15,737 bases of DNA, taken from NCBI GenBank assembly GCA_045603125.1, contig JAZULN010000040.1, positions 1-15,737 of the forward strand. Direction: 5' to 3'. The notes beneath the pieces were generated by a model. The model was not told the DNA's origin, ran no database searches, and was given only the letters and a program-made list of their open reading frames with translations. The position numbers and the translations under genes were made by a program. Below, in pieces: positions 1 to 8,700 of the stretch. How positions within the stretch are numbered: the first letter of the stretch is position 1; each line of letters begins with the position of its first letter. Source of the DNA: CAKSFT01 sp045603125 (GTDB lineage Bacteria; Bacillota; Clostridia; UBA1381).

Positions 1-51
1 ATTATTTTGATTGTTTTGTTGGTTGTTATTTTGTTGCTTATTCTTGTCCAT
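1..51 (-). CDS. N-terminal fragment of an Asn/Gln-rich protein (partial, runs off window)
   Basis: Reading leftward from an ATG at 49-51, the frame stays open to the window edge and encodes MDKNKQQNNNQQNNQNN (17 residues). A plausible ribosome binding site (AAAGGAAG) lies about 9 bases upstream of the ATG, and the gene is divergent from the MATE gene. A short hydrophilic Asn/Gln tract before the first membrane helix is typical of some clostridial FtsH membrane proteases, so FtsH is one guess. Low-complexity tails of this kind occur in other membrane proteins too, and no diagnostic domain is inside the window. That a gene starts here is fairly well supported; its identity is not. Confidence 0.55.
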   Translation of the reverse strand, partial: MDKNKQQNNNQQNNQNN

Positions 52-78
52 CAATAACACTTCCTTTCTTACACCCCT

Positions 79-92
79 ATTTTGTACAAAAT
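79..92. promoter_or_regulatory. Perfect 14-bp palindrome in divergent promoter region
   Basis: ATTTTGTACAAAAT is a perfect inverted repeat centred between 85 and 86. It sits between the leftward partial gene (start at 51) and the rightward MATE promoter (115-143). Its position would suit an operator for the leftward gene, but AT-rich palindromes arise by chance and no regulator gene is nearby. Confidence 0.3.
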
Positions 93-114
93 TTATAATT
101 TATATACGCAAATA

Positions 115-143
115 TTGATTTTATTTTATTCTTGTGTTATCAT
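115..143 (+). promoter_or_regulatory. Sigma-A-like promoter of the MATE gene
   Basis: The -35 box TTGATT (115-120) and the -10 box TATCAT (138-143) are separated by exactly 17 bases. Transcription would start near 150, giving a leader of about 30 bases. The ribosome binding site AAGGAG (166-171) is 7 bases before the ATG at 179. Confidence 0.6.
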
Positions 144-178
144 ATCTATCGAACATTTGAAGGTTAAGGAGATTATAT

Positions 179-1522
179 ATGTTTATAGATAAAGAATTAA
201 AAAATGCTTTAATAAAGGTTGCGATTCCCGTCGCACTTCAGAATCTTATAACTTCACTATTAAATATGATAGATACCGTTATGATAGGTTCTCTTGGAGA
301 TCATGCCGTTGCCGCCGTCGGGCTTGCAAACCAATGGTTTTTCATCTTCACCCTTGTAACTTTCGGTATAACAAGCGGTTCTACCATATATATAGCACAG
401 TTTTTTGGTAAGAAAGACTACGACAGCCTTCAGCGACCTGTGGCATATTCATTATTTTTATGCAGCGTAGTTGCAATAATCTTTGCATCCCTCGCCATAT
501 TTTTGCCGCAATTTGTAATGGGACTATTCACTAACGATGTCGAAACCATTATGTTAGGGGTAAAATATTTAAGAATTATCGGTATTACATACCTTTTAAT
601 GGCAATTAGTTTACCGCTTGCCACAGCTATGCGGTCAACCGAGGTAGCACTTCTACCTCTCATTATTACAGGGATTGCACTCCTTATAAATACCTTCCTT
701 AATTTCTGTTTAATAAACGGAAACCTGGGATTCCCTGCTTTAGGCGTAGAAGGCGCAGCAATTGCTACCACAGTTGCAAGAATATTTGACGTCGGCATAG
801 TTCTTTTTGTAGTATTTAAAGGCTACACAAAAATAAAGCCCCGTCTTCGTCACTTTATACCAAAAAAGGGCTTTATGGGACAATATTTTAAAACTATTCT
901 CCCTGTAGTTGGTAACGAAACCATGTGGGGCTTAGGAATAAGTATGTATAATGCAATGTTTGGAAGAATGGACAATGCCATAGTTGCCGCAAATCAGATA
1001 GCCAGAAACCTTGAACAGATTACCACCGCCCTATGTATGGGTGTGGCAAGTGCCGGAGCAGTAATAATAGGAAAGAAAATTGGCGAAAGGCAAAAAGGCC
1101 TTGCCTTTAGCTACTCCAAAAAATTCGCACTGCTCTCATCATCAATGGGTTTAATTCTCGGCATAATAATGGTGGTTTTAACTCCGATTTATTTAAAACT
1201 TTACTCTCACGTTTCTCCTGAGGCACGTTCATACGCCACACAGTTAATAGCTGTATTCGGTATATTTATGGTTTTTAAAATGTTTAACTATGTGTGCATC
1301 GTGGGAATTTTAAGAAGCGGCGGAGATACCACCTTCTGCCTGATACTCGATACCTGCACAGTCTGGTTAATCGGTGTACTTTCGGTATTTTTATCAGCCT
1401 TTGTCTTTCACGCCCCCTTCTGGGTTGTAGCTCTCTGTTTAGTGTCGGAGGAACTTGTGAAATCGATAGGCGGACTTTGGCGGTTTTTGTCAAAGCGGTG
1501 GTTAAACGATTTAGTTAACTGA
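179..1522 (+). CDS. MATE-family multidrug/metabolite efflux transporter
   Basis: This 447-residue integral membrane protein has the length and hydrophobic pattern of MATE (NorM/DinF superfamily) exporters: about twelve helices in two homologous halves. The N-terminal half shows the family signature, IPVALQNLITSLLNMIDTVMIGSLG at roughly residues 17-41 (interrupted here by no gap), then a Gly/Ala-rich helix 2 and a polar IAQFFGKKD loop around residues 72-80. The second half repeats the layout from about residue 235. Family members use a Na+ or H+ gradient to expel cationic drugs or metabolites; the substrate here cannot be read from sequence. The start is fixed by AAGGAG seven bases upstream and a good promoter. 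It appears monocistronic. Its last 8 bases overlap the end of the convergent methyltransferase gene, with no terminator hairpin between them. Confidence 0.93.
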   Translation: MFIDKELKNALIKVAIPVALQNLITSLLNMIDTVMIGSLGDHAVAAVGLANQWFFIFTLVTFGITSGSTIYIAQFFGKKDYDSLQRPVAYSLFLCSVVAIIFASLAIFLPQFVMGLFTNDVETIMLGVKYLRIIGITYLLMAISLPLATAMRSTEVALLPLIITGIALLINTFLNFCLINGNLGFPALGVEGAAIATTVARIFDVGIVLFVVFKGYTKIKPRLRHFIPKKGFMGQYFKTILPVVGNETMWGLGISMYNAMFGRMDNAIVAANQIARNLEQITTALCMGVASAGAVIIGKKIGERQKGLAFSYSKKFALLSSSMGLILGIIMVVLTPIYLKLYSHVSPEARSYATQLIAVFGIFMVFKMFNYVCIVGILRSGGDTTFCLILDTCTVWLIGVLSVFLSAFVFHAPFWVVALCLVSEELVKSIGGLWRFLSKRWLNDLVN

Positions 1523-2072
1523 CCTTCTTTTCTATAACACAGACCATAGGCGGATTTTTTGGGCGGTTCGGATAATCAAAAAGCAGCACGTTAAACTTTT
1601 TATAATCGATGCCCTTAATATAGGAAAGAACCGCTTCACTTTCAGAAAACCCCGTATCACCACCACGGTATATTACCAAAACTATTACACCCTTAGGCTT
1701 TAACTTTGACATCGCCTTTTCGATGGCGGGTATTGTGGTAATTTCGCTTGTTTGAATAGTGTGGTCGCCACCCGGAAGATAGCCGAGGTTAAAAATCACA
1801 AAGGATACTTCGTTTTTTACAAATAAATCCAGGTCCGAGTGGGACTCGTTTAGAAAAACTACATTATTATATATGTAGTTTTTTTCTTTTGCAGAAATTA
1901 TTGCCTCAGCTTGAATATCAAAGCCATAGACTACGCCCTCATCCCCCACCGCATTTGAAAGTTTTAGGGTGTCATTGCCATTTCCGACTGTGGCGTCAAC
2001 TACAGTATCCCCCTTTTTTATAGCTTTTTCTATATAAAAATCGCATATATCCGACGGATTATTAAAAATCAT
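1515..2072 (-). CDS. mnmM: Class I SAM-dependent methyltransferase, YtqB/MnmM type (tRNA mnm5(s2)U34 synthesis)
   Basis: The product is 185 residues, close to Bacillus YtqB. Near the N-terminus it carries the SAM-binding motif DATVGNGNDT, followed by an acidic FDIQ end of strand 2 and the family hallmark FNLGYLPGGDH, then a C-terminal PPMVCVIEKK strand. Bacillus YtqB was renamed MnmM because it adds the methyl group to 5-aminomethyl-uridine at the wobble base of certain tRNAs; the same role is inferred here. The frame is open up to 2156, but I place the start at the ATG at 2070-2072: it has a strong purine-rich binding site just upstream (AAAGGAAAGGGG), and a well-formed promoter lies inside the longer reading. 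The gene is convergent with the MATE gene (8-bp overlap) and divergent from argS, another tRNA function. Confidence 0.87.
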   Translation of the reverse strand: MIFNNPSDICDFYIEKAIKKGDTVVDATVGNGNDTLKLSNAVGDEGVVYGFDIQAEAIISAKEKNYIYNNVVFLNESHSDLDLFVKNEVSFVIFNLGYLPGGDHTIQTSEITTIPAIEKAMSKLKPKGVIVLVIYRGGDTGFSESEAVLSYIKGIDYKKFNVLLFDYPNRPKNPPMVCVIEKKVS

Positions 2073-2099
2073 CTTAAATTCGCCCCTTTCCTTTTTAAA

Positions 2100-2128
2100 A
2101 TAATAACACTCAGAATTTTTCTTGTCAA
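2100..2128 (-). promoter_or_regulatory. Sigma-A-like promoter of mnmM
   Basis: On the minus strand, TTGACA (2123-2128) is followed after exactly 17 bases by TATTAT (2100-2105). The predicted start of transcription, near 2093, leaves a leader of about 20 bases before the ATG at 2072. This supports the shorter start chosen for the methyltransferase. Confidence 0.72.
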
Positions 2129-2163
2129 TACTTGATTTTCCTCTGATATAAGACAAAAGTTTT

Positions 2164-2195
2164 GGCTAAAATCTTGACAAATCGGCTAAAATCTT
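2164..2195 (+). repeat. Exact 12-bp direct repeat across the argS promoter
   Basis: GGCTAAAATCTT occurs at 2164-2175 and again at 2184-2195, 20 bases apart start to start (about two helical turns). The first copy ends in the first two bases of the argS -35 box, and the second fills most of the spacer. The phasing would suit a dimeric or cooperative DNA-binding protein; it could also be a small chance duplication. Confidence 0.5.
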
Positions 2196-2202
2196 ATATA
2201 CT
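2174..2202 (+). promoter_or_regulatory. Sigma-A-like promoter of argS
   Basis: The -35 box TTGACA (2174-2179) and the -10 box TATACT (2197-2202) are 17 bases apart. Transcription would begin near 2209, giving a leader of about 26 bases, too short for a T-box or other riboswitch. A TATAAT at 2211-2216 has no partner -35 at the right distance, so I prefer the upstream pair. Confidence 0.75.
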
Positions 2203-2234
2203 TATTGCAGTATAATATAAAATGAGGTAGTAAT

Positions 2235-3929
2235 ATGTTTAAAGGTTACATTATAGAAAAAATTGCCGAGCTTACTCAGCTGGATAAAGAGCAGATTTCG
2301 GCTTTAATAGAAACACCACCCGAAAAGAAGATGGGCGACCTTGCTTTTCCATGCTTTATTTTAGCAAAGACTTTAAGAAAAGCCCCTCCAATAATTGCAA
2401 AGGATCTTGCAGAAAAGTTTTCAGGAGATGAGTATATCGAAAAAGCCGAGGCAGTTGGCGGATACCTGAATTTCTTTTACAACAGATACGCTTTCACTAA
2501 AAAGGTTATCAGCGAAGTTTTTGAAAAAAAAGAAGATTTTGGCAAACAGGATATAGGTAACGGTAAGACAGTTTTGGTTGAATTTTCTTCGCCAAATATT
2601 GCAAAACCTTTCCATATCGGGCATCTTTTCTCAACTGCGGTCGGTAACTCTATCGAAAGAATTTATAAGCACTTAGGATATAGCACCGTAAAAATCAACC
2701 ATTTAGGTGATTGGGGCACTCAATTTGGCAAGCTTATCTCTGCCTACAAGCGTTGGGGTGTTAAAGAGGTTATTGAGAAAGACCCGATTAACGAGCTTTT
2801 AAAAATTTATGTAAAGTTCCACGAAGAGGCCGAGAAGAACCCTGCTCTCGAGGACGAGGCAAGAGATTACTTTAAGCTATTGGAAGAAAACGACCCTGAA
2901 ACCACCGCATTATGGCAATATTTCAGAGATGTTAGTCTTTTGGAATTTAATCGTGTTTACGATAGGCTCGGCGTCAGCTTCGATTCATATGCAGGAGAAA
3001 GTTTTTACAGCGACAAGATGCAGGAAATCGTAGATATTCTTGACGAAAAAGGCTTATTAGTTGATAGCGAAGGTGCAAAGGTAGTGTCTTTAGAGGATAA
3101 AAATATGCCACCTTGCATTATCCTAAAGTCCAACGGCACAACAATCTATGCTACTCGTGATATTGCCGCAGCATTTTACAGAAAGCGTACCTATGATTTT
3201 TACAAAAACATCTATGTTGTGGGGACTCCTCAGGCCCTTCACTTTAACCAAATTTTCTCAGTCATCGAAAAGGCCGGCTATGAATGGGGTAGAGATTGCG
3301 TTCATGTGGGCTTCGGGCTTGTAAAATTCCCCGACAAAAAGCTTTCTACCCGCCACGGCGATGTAGTCTTCTTAGAAGATGTTTTAAATGAATCGGTAAA
3401 TAAGACTCTTGAAATAATAACGGCTAACAGTCCCGAAATGGAAAATAAAGAAGCAGTTGCAGAAAAGATTGGTATCGGTGCAATACTTTATACCTTCTTA
3501 AAGAACAGCCGTGAAAAGGATATTGTATTTTCATGGGACAGCATGCTCGACTTTGAAGGCGAATCAGCACCATATGTTCAGTATAGCTATGCAAGAGCAA
3601 AAAGTATTTTAAGAAAAAATACACTTGACTACTCCAATAGAGATTACTCCTCTGTTTTATCGGATGACGAGTATGCCCTGGTTACTCAGCTAAATGCTTA
3701 TGGTGAAGCAATCAGAGATGCAGCGGATAAAAACGAACCATTCTATATAAACAGATACGTTACAAATCTTGCAAGATGTTTTAATAAATTTTATAACAGC
3801 TGTCCGATTTTAAAAGACGATGTGCCGGAAGAAACTAAAAAAGCCCGACTTTCACTGGTTGAGGCAAGCTCATATGTTATAAAATCCGCCCTTTCCTTAT
3901 TGGGTATCGACACCGTTGAAACAATGTAG
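2235..3929 (+). CDS. argS: Arginyl-tRNA synthetase
   Basis: This 564-residue cytoplasmic class I synthetase charges tRNA-Arg with arginine using ATP. The N-terminal tRNA-binding (Add1) domain ends with the typical MGDLAFPCFILAK stretch (about residues 34-46). The Rossmann catalytic core follows, with the HIGH box as FHIGH in SSPNIAKPFHIGH (around residue 130) and GDWGTQFGK. The KMSKS-equivalent loop is KKLSTRHGD near residue 370, the degenerate form normal for ArgRS. The C-terminal helical anticodon-binding domain begins with APYVQYSYARAKSIL. Length is normal and no break is seen. The start ATG follows GAGG by a suitable distance and sits behind a strong promoter with a short leader. The stop is 17 bases from the start of the next gene, so the two are probably co-transcribed. 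Confidence 0.97.
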   Translation: MFKGYIIEKIAELTQLDKEQISALIETPPEKKMGDLAFPCFILAKTLRKAPPIIAKDLAEKFSGDEYIEKAEAVGGYLNFFYNRYAFTKKVISEVFEKKEDFGKQDIGNGKTVLVEFSSPNIAKPFHIGHLFSTAVGNSIERIYKHLGYSTVKINHLGDWGTQFGKLISAYKRWGVKEVIEKDPINELLKIYVKFHEEAEKNPALEDEARDYFKLLEENDPETTALWQYFRDVSLLEFNRVYDRLGVSFDSYAGESFYSDKMQEIVDILDEKGLLVDSEGAKVVSLEDKNMPPCIILKSNGTTIYATRDIAAAFYRKRTYDFYKNIYVVGTPQALHFNQIFSVIEKAGYEWGRDCVHVGFGLVKFPDKKLSTRHGDVVFLEDVLNESVNKTLEIITANSPEMENKEAVAEKIGIGAILYTFLKNSREKDIVFSWDSMLDFEGESAPYVQYSYARAKSILRKNTLDYSNRDYSSVLSDDEYALVTQLNAYGEAIRDAADKNEPFYINRYVTNLARCFNKFYNSCPILKDDVPEETKKARLSLVEASSYVIKSALSLLGIDTVETM

Positions 3930-3946
3930 AAAGGATGGTGGAAACT

Positions 3947-4666
3947 ATGTATAATCTTCATAAAGATAAAATTATAATACTCATTTATTATGTTGCCACA
4001 ATAATAGCTTTGATAACAGGTCTGTTCCACGTCAAGAACAACCTGTTCGACCTTACCCTGTCGCTAGTATTCTACGGTAAAATGTCAAGCCTTCCGGCAT
4101 TAGCATACATTACGTGCAATTTATTAACAATTTTTATACCCCTTCTAATGCTAATACCAACAACCTATTTCCCAAGAGGTCCGATTTTAAGGAAGGTTTT
4201 ATATGCAATCTCCTTTTGTTACCTTTTAGGGAACACTTGGTTAATATACGCACTAACCACCACTCCTGATGCACTTTTTTCAGGTGACATCACAAAGTAT
4301 TATCAGATTCAATATGATAATGCGTGGATGTTTAACTATAGAACCTGGTTGGTGTTCTCGCCTTGGGCCGCAATTTTAAGTTTTATACAATCAGCATTAT
4401 TTTATGCTATGGGAAAAACCGTATCTGATGGTAAAGACACATTTTCGATATGTATGTCAATATCGACTTTCTTATCGATTCTAGTGCCATTTTTATTCTC
4501 CTATCTTTTTACAGAAAGAATAATTGATATAAGGTATTATCAACATCAGAACGGATATTTCACAAGCAACCTGTTTTTGATGCTTTCGCAAATTTCTATC
4601 TGGGCAACGTTCTTTTCCCTAGCTAAATCGCGCCAGCTATGGACGAAATATTTATGGATTGCTTAA
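3947..4666 (+). CDS. Unrecognised integral membrane protein (about six helices) downstream of argS
   Basis: I do not recognise this 239-residue protein. It has about six hydrophobic stretches: residues 9-27, 49-73, 84-103, 138-158, 170-190 and 212-229. The loop between helices 3 and 4 is the longest (about 35 residues), Tyr/Asp-rich, with YYQIQYDNAWMFNYRTW. No catalytic or transporter signature is visible. The frame could start at an ATG at 3935, but that codon is part of the likely ribosome binding site (AAAGGATGGTGG). The ATG at 3947 has proper spacing, so I use it. It follows argS by 17 bases and ends directly in a strong terminator, so it is the last gene of the argS transcript. A link to arginine or tRNA metabolism is only positional. 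Confidence 0.8.
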   Translation: MYNLHKDKIIILIYYVATIIALITGLFHVKNNLFDLTLSLVFYGKMSSLPALAYITCNLLTIFIPLLMLIPTTYFPRGPILRKVLYAISFCYLLGNTWLIYALTTTPDALFSGDITKYYQIQYDNAWMFNYRTWLVFSPWAAILSFIQSALFYAMGKTVSDGKDTFSICMSISTFLSILVPFLFSYLFTERIIDIRYYQHQNGYFTSNLFLMLSQISIWATFFSLAKSRQLWTKYLWIA

Positions 4667-4705
4667 AAAAAGTTCATTCGGGGAAATTCCGAATGAACTT
4701 TTTTT
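4665..4705. terminator. Strong intrinsic terminator between convergent genes, likely bidirectional
   Basis: The perfect arms 4665-4681 and 4689-4705 enclose a 7-base loop (GGAAATT). The stem core is GTTCATTCGG, flanked by seven A on the left and seven T on the right, so a U-tract follows the hairpin in both directions. It ends the argS/membrane-protein transcript and the long leftward cluster. It overlaps the last bases of the membrane-protein gene and of the prsA-like gene. Confidence 0.93.
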
Positions 4706-5669
4706 ATTTAACTTTATTATATTCTTCCTCAACCTTTTCAGCCTTTATGTCATATAAAGATCTTAACTCTTCCATATACTTCGAAAATTCTTCCTTATGG
4801 ATGTAGCCTTCTATCACACTCTTTGCAGATACAGGATCAAGCTCTAATCTCTTAATGATATGGTAACCGTAAGAAGTTTCGGCAAATCCGATTTCCCCAT
4901 AGCCAAGATTTCTTACGCAATCTTCAAATTCCTGAACCATCTCTCCACCGGTAAATACATATCCGTCAGGATTTGCCTGTGAACCCGGGTCTTCTGAATA
5001 TTCCTTAACTAAAGCATCAAAATCCTCACCGGCTTTTGCCCTTGCTAAAATCCCATCCGCCTTAACCTTTCTCTCAGCAATTTCCGTTTCAGGTAATGGC
5101 TCTCTTGTCGCCTCATCCTGAGTAAGAATTAAGACATGCTTTGCACGAAGGTAAGTGCTATCAAACATTTCCCTGTTGTCATTAAAGTAGGCTTCTACCA
5201 TACCATCAGCAAGTGGCTTCTCTTCAAGATACTTTTGCTGCATCTTATATAGATACTGCTCAGCCCTACACATAAAATCGATAATTGCATCTTTTTCAGC
5301 ATACTTTTCAAAGTAAGAAGTATTTATCTGTGCCTTCATAGAAGTAATTTCTTCATCTGTTACAGTTACGCCCTTCTTTTTGGCAACCTCTATACATGAT
5401 AGATATTCAACGGCAACCTCATACGCTCTTTCTTTGGCAACCTCAATGGCCTTTTTGCCTTCGATTTCGGCAGTTTCCCAGTCCCCGTCAAGGGAAAGCT
5501 CCTGCTCCATCTGGGTCTTAATTTCATCTAAGAAAAACTGGAACTGTCCGATTGTTAAAGTGCTCTCTCCAACCTTTACTAAAACATTTGATGTAGGTGC
5601 TTCTTTTTTACCGCATCCTGCAAAAAGCATAATGCAGGCAAGCCCTAATGAAATAATCGTTTTTTTCAT
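4704..5669 (-). CDS. prsA: PrsA/SurA-like peptidyl-prolyl isomerase lipoprotein (extracytoplasmic foldase)
   Basis: The product has 321 residues. A lipoprotein signal peptide, MKKTIISLGLACIMLFAGC, ends in the lipobox LFAGC with the lipidated Cys at 19, so it should be anchored on the outer face of the membrane. A helical SurA-like chaperone segment covers about residues 30-170. One parvulin (PpiC) domain spans about 172-276, with the family landmarks RAKHVLI at the start and GYHIIKR at the end, the two His positions parvulins conserve, and SEDPGSQANPDGYVF between them. A charged C-terminal helix closes the protein. It should help fold secreted or wall-associated proteins. It is the last gene of the leftward cluster, 47 bases after mfd, with its own AAGGAG binding site. 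It could be any PrsA paralogue; clostridia often carry several. Confidence 0.88.
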   Translation of the reverse strand: MKKTIISLGLACIMLFAGCGKKEAPTSNVLVKVGESTLTIGQFQFFLDEIKTQMEQELSLDGDWETAEIEGKKAIEVAKERAYEVAVEYLSCIEVAKKKGVTVTDEEITSMKAQINTSYFEKYAEKDAIIDFMCRAEQYLYKMQQKYLEEKPLADGMVEAYFNDNREMFDSTYLRAKHVLILTQDEATREPLPETEIAERKVKADGILARAKAGEDFDALVKEYSEDPGSQANPDGYVFTGGEMVQEFEDCVRNLGYGEIGFAETSYGYHIIKRLELDPVSAKSVIEGYIHKEEFSKYMEELRSLYDIKAEKVEEEYNKVK

Positions 5670-5716
5670 AGCTTTTTCTCCTTATACATATCAATTTCTT
5701 TCATTATACATCATTT

Positions 5717-8700
5717 TTAATCATTCTTCAATGCCAAAAGCTCATGTAATATAAATTTAATATTGCCAAGAACCTTTTTCTTTTCCTTCGGCTTATAGAT
5801 TATAAGCGGAACATCGGAGGTTGACCTTGTAGAAATCTCCTTCGGATAGCTTTTAATCATTTCCATTATAACCCGCGGCTCAAAGCAAGCTTTATCAAAC
5901 TTAAATATGATATGATTTTCCTTTGCCGTGATTTCTGAAATCCCAAGCTCTGTCGCCTCCGATTTTAAGAGTGCAATCTCCAGAAGATTCATAACGCTCT
6001 TCGGCACATTTCCAAACCTGTCGATTAGCTCATCTATCAGCTCTTCCTTTTCTGCCTGATTTTCTATAACCGAAATCTTTTTATACATATCAACCCTGTG
6101 GTTAATGTTTCCTATATACCTCTCAGGGATATACGCATCAACCTGAATATCCAAGGTTGCCGGCTCACGTGCGTTATCGGTGTCACCTTTAATATCCAAA
6201 ACACTTTCCTTTAGGATTTTACAGTACATATCATACCCAACCGAATCCATATGACCGTGCTGTTGGCTACCTAAAAGATTTCCGGCGCCCCTTATTTCCA
6301 GGTCACGCATGGCAATCTTAAAACCTGAGCCAAACTCGGTAAATTCGCTGATTGCACGAAGACGTTTCTGAGCAATATCGGTCAATGTCCCATCACGCCG
6401 ATAGGTAAGGTAGGCATATGCCGCCCGCTCAGACCTTCCCACTCTTCCCCTTAGCTGATAGAGTTGGGCAAGCCCCATTCTGTCGGCATTCTCTATTATA
6501 ATGGTGTTGGCATTAGGGATATCAAGTCCGGTTTCGATGATTGTGGTGCAGACTAAAACATCGCACTTTCCTTCCACCATCTCATACATAATATCCTCTA
6601 ATTCTTCCTCGTTCATCTTCCCGTGACCCACCGAAACCCGAGCATCCGGTATTGCCTTTTTGATGCTCTCAGCAACATGATAAATCCCCTTCACACGGTT
6701 ATATAGATAAAACACCTGTCCGCCACGTGAAATTTCTTTTCTTATTGCATCGTGGATTACGCTGTCATCATGTTCTAACACATATGTCGCAACAGGGTAT
6801 CGGTTTTCGGGCGGCTCCTCTAAAATACTCATATCCCTGACACTTATCATTGCCATATGAAGGGTTCTTGGAATCGGGGTTGCGGTCATGGACAAAACGT
6901 CTACATCTTTTTTGAGTTCCTTTAGCCGTTCCTTATCTTTAACGCCAAACCGCTGTTCCTCGTCGATAATCAAAAGCCCAAGGTCTTTAAATTCCACATC
7001 TTTTTGTATGATTCTATGGGTTCCGATTAGAATATCTATCTCGCCTTTTCTTAATTTTTTTAAGATTTCCTCCTGCTGCTTTTTAGTCCGAAAACGGGAT
7101 AACATCTCAACTTTTACAGGGAAATCTCCCATTCTTCTTACAAATGTGTCGTAGTGCTGCATTGCTAAAATTGTAGTCGGGCAGAGATACGCCACCTGTT
7201 TTGAATCGGTTACCGCCTTAAATGCCGCACGAAGTGCCACCTCGGTCTTACCATATCCCACGTCACCGCACAAAAGCCGGTCCATAGGCCGTGGCTTTTC
7301 CATATCCCTTTTCACTTCATCAATACTTCTTAGCTGGTCCTCGGTTTCAGAATATATAAAGGTATCCTCAAAATCCCGCTGCCATGGTGTATCTTCCGAA
7401 AAGGCGTAACCCTTCATTTGTTCTCTTTGTGCATAAAGATTAACCAGTTGTTTTGCCAGGTCATCGGTGGATTTTTTAACCTTCGCCTTTGTATTTTTCC
7501 ACTCACTTCCGCCGAGGGAGTTCATCTTAACGGCTCTGTCGGTACTGCCGATATACTTATATAGATAGTGCATCTGTTCTACAGGCACATATAAGACATC
7601 GGTCCCTCTGTACTGGATTTTTAAATAGTCCTTGGTAATTCCCCCAACATCCATTTTATGAAGTCCCATATACTGACCTATACCATGGCTTTGGTGCACC
7701 ACATAGTCTCCCGGGTTAATGTCTGTATATGATTTTAGCCGGTTTGTATTTTCGTCTTTTTTTCTTCTGCGCGCCGGTTTTATACTGAAAATCTCCCGGT
7801 CGGAAATAACAATTACCTTGCATTTTGGGTATTCAAAGCCCTTTTTAAGTTCCCCCTTTATTATGTTAACCTTACCTTCCAAAAACTCAAAGTTATCATG
7901 AAGATACCTACAATCTATCCCCTTTTCACGGATTGTACCCGAGAGATTTTCCCCACGGCTTCTGTTGGCAACAAGGATTATGACGCTATAGTTTTCCTTG
8001 GTCCACCGGATTAAATCGTCATATAAATACTCGATTTTACCGTGAAAATTTATTGTGGTTCTTGTTTCAAAATTATAAATTTTATTATATCTATAGTCAA
8101 TGCTTGAGTGATTTAAAGGATTTATAGAGATTAACTTTGAATTTTGGAATTTTTCTTTAATCTTTCCGTAATCTCCAAAATATCCGCCCTTCGCTTTAGA
8201 AATTATGCCGTTTTCAGAAAGGCTAAGAAGAATCTCGGCTTCCTCTTTTGATAAATTCCTTACCCTTTCTGCCACCCTTTTTGGTTCAATTAAAAATAAA
8301 AAATCGTCAGTTTCGAGGTAATCGGCTAATGTCGGCACGCCACCATAAATTTCCGGCATATATCGGTCAAACGCCGGCAAAACTCCTTCGTTTTTTAACC
8401 TCTCAAGGTCATGATTTAGGGTTTCAATAAGCTTTTCATTTACTTCCTTTTTCTTGCCGGCCTTTTTTATCTCACCATCTAAAAACTTTTCTAAGTTTTC
8501 CTTATCGTCATCTAAAAGTATTGCTTCACGTGCCGGGATTATCGTTATATCTTTACAGTTCTCAAGCGACCTTTGGGTTTCCTCGTCAAAAAATCGAATT
8601 GAATCCACCTGGGTATCAAATAGCTCAATTCTTATGGGATTTTCATAGTTTGGCGAGAATATGTCGATAATTCCTCCTCGAACCGAAAACTGACCCACAC

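Noticed and set aside
430..798. Open frame on the minus strand inside the MATE gene (122 codons)
   Set aside because: It lies wholly antisense to a clear transporter gene, has no ribosome binding site I can support, and its residues follow from the codons of the opposite strand.
2073..2156. Twenty-eight-residue N-terminal extension of the mnmM product
   Set aside because: The mnmM promoter (-35 TTGACA, -10 TATTAT) lies within it, and the ATG at 2072 has the better ribosome binding site and matches family length.
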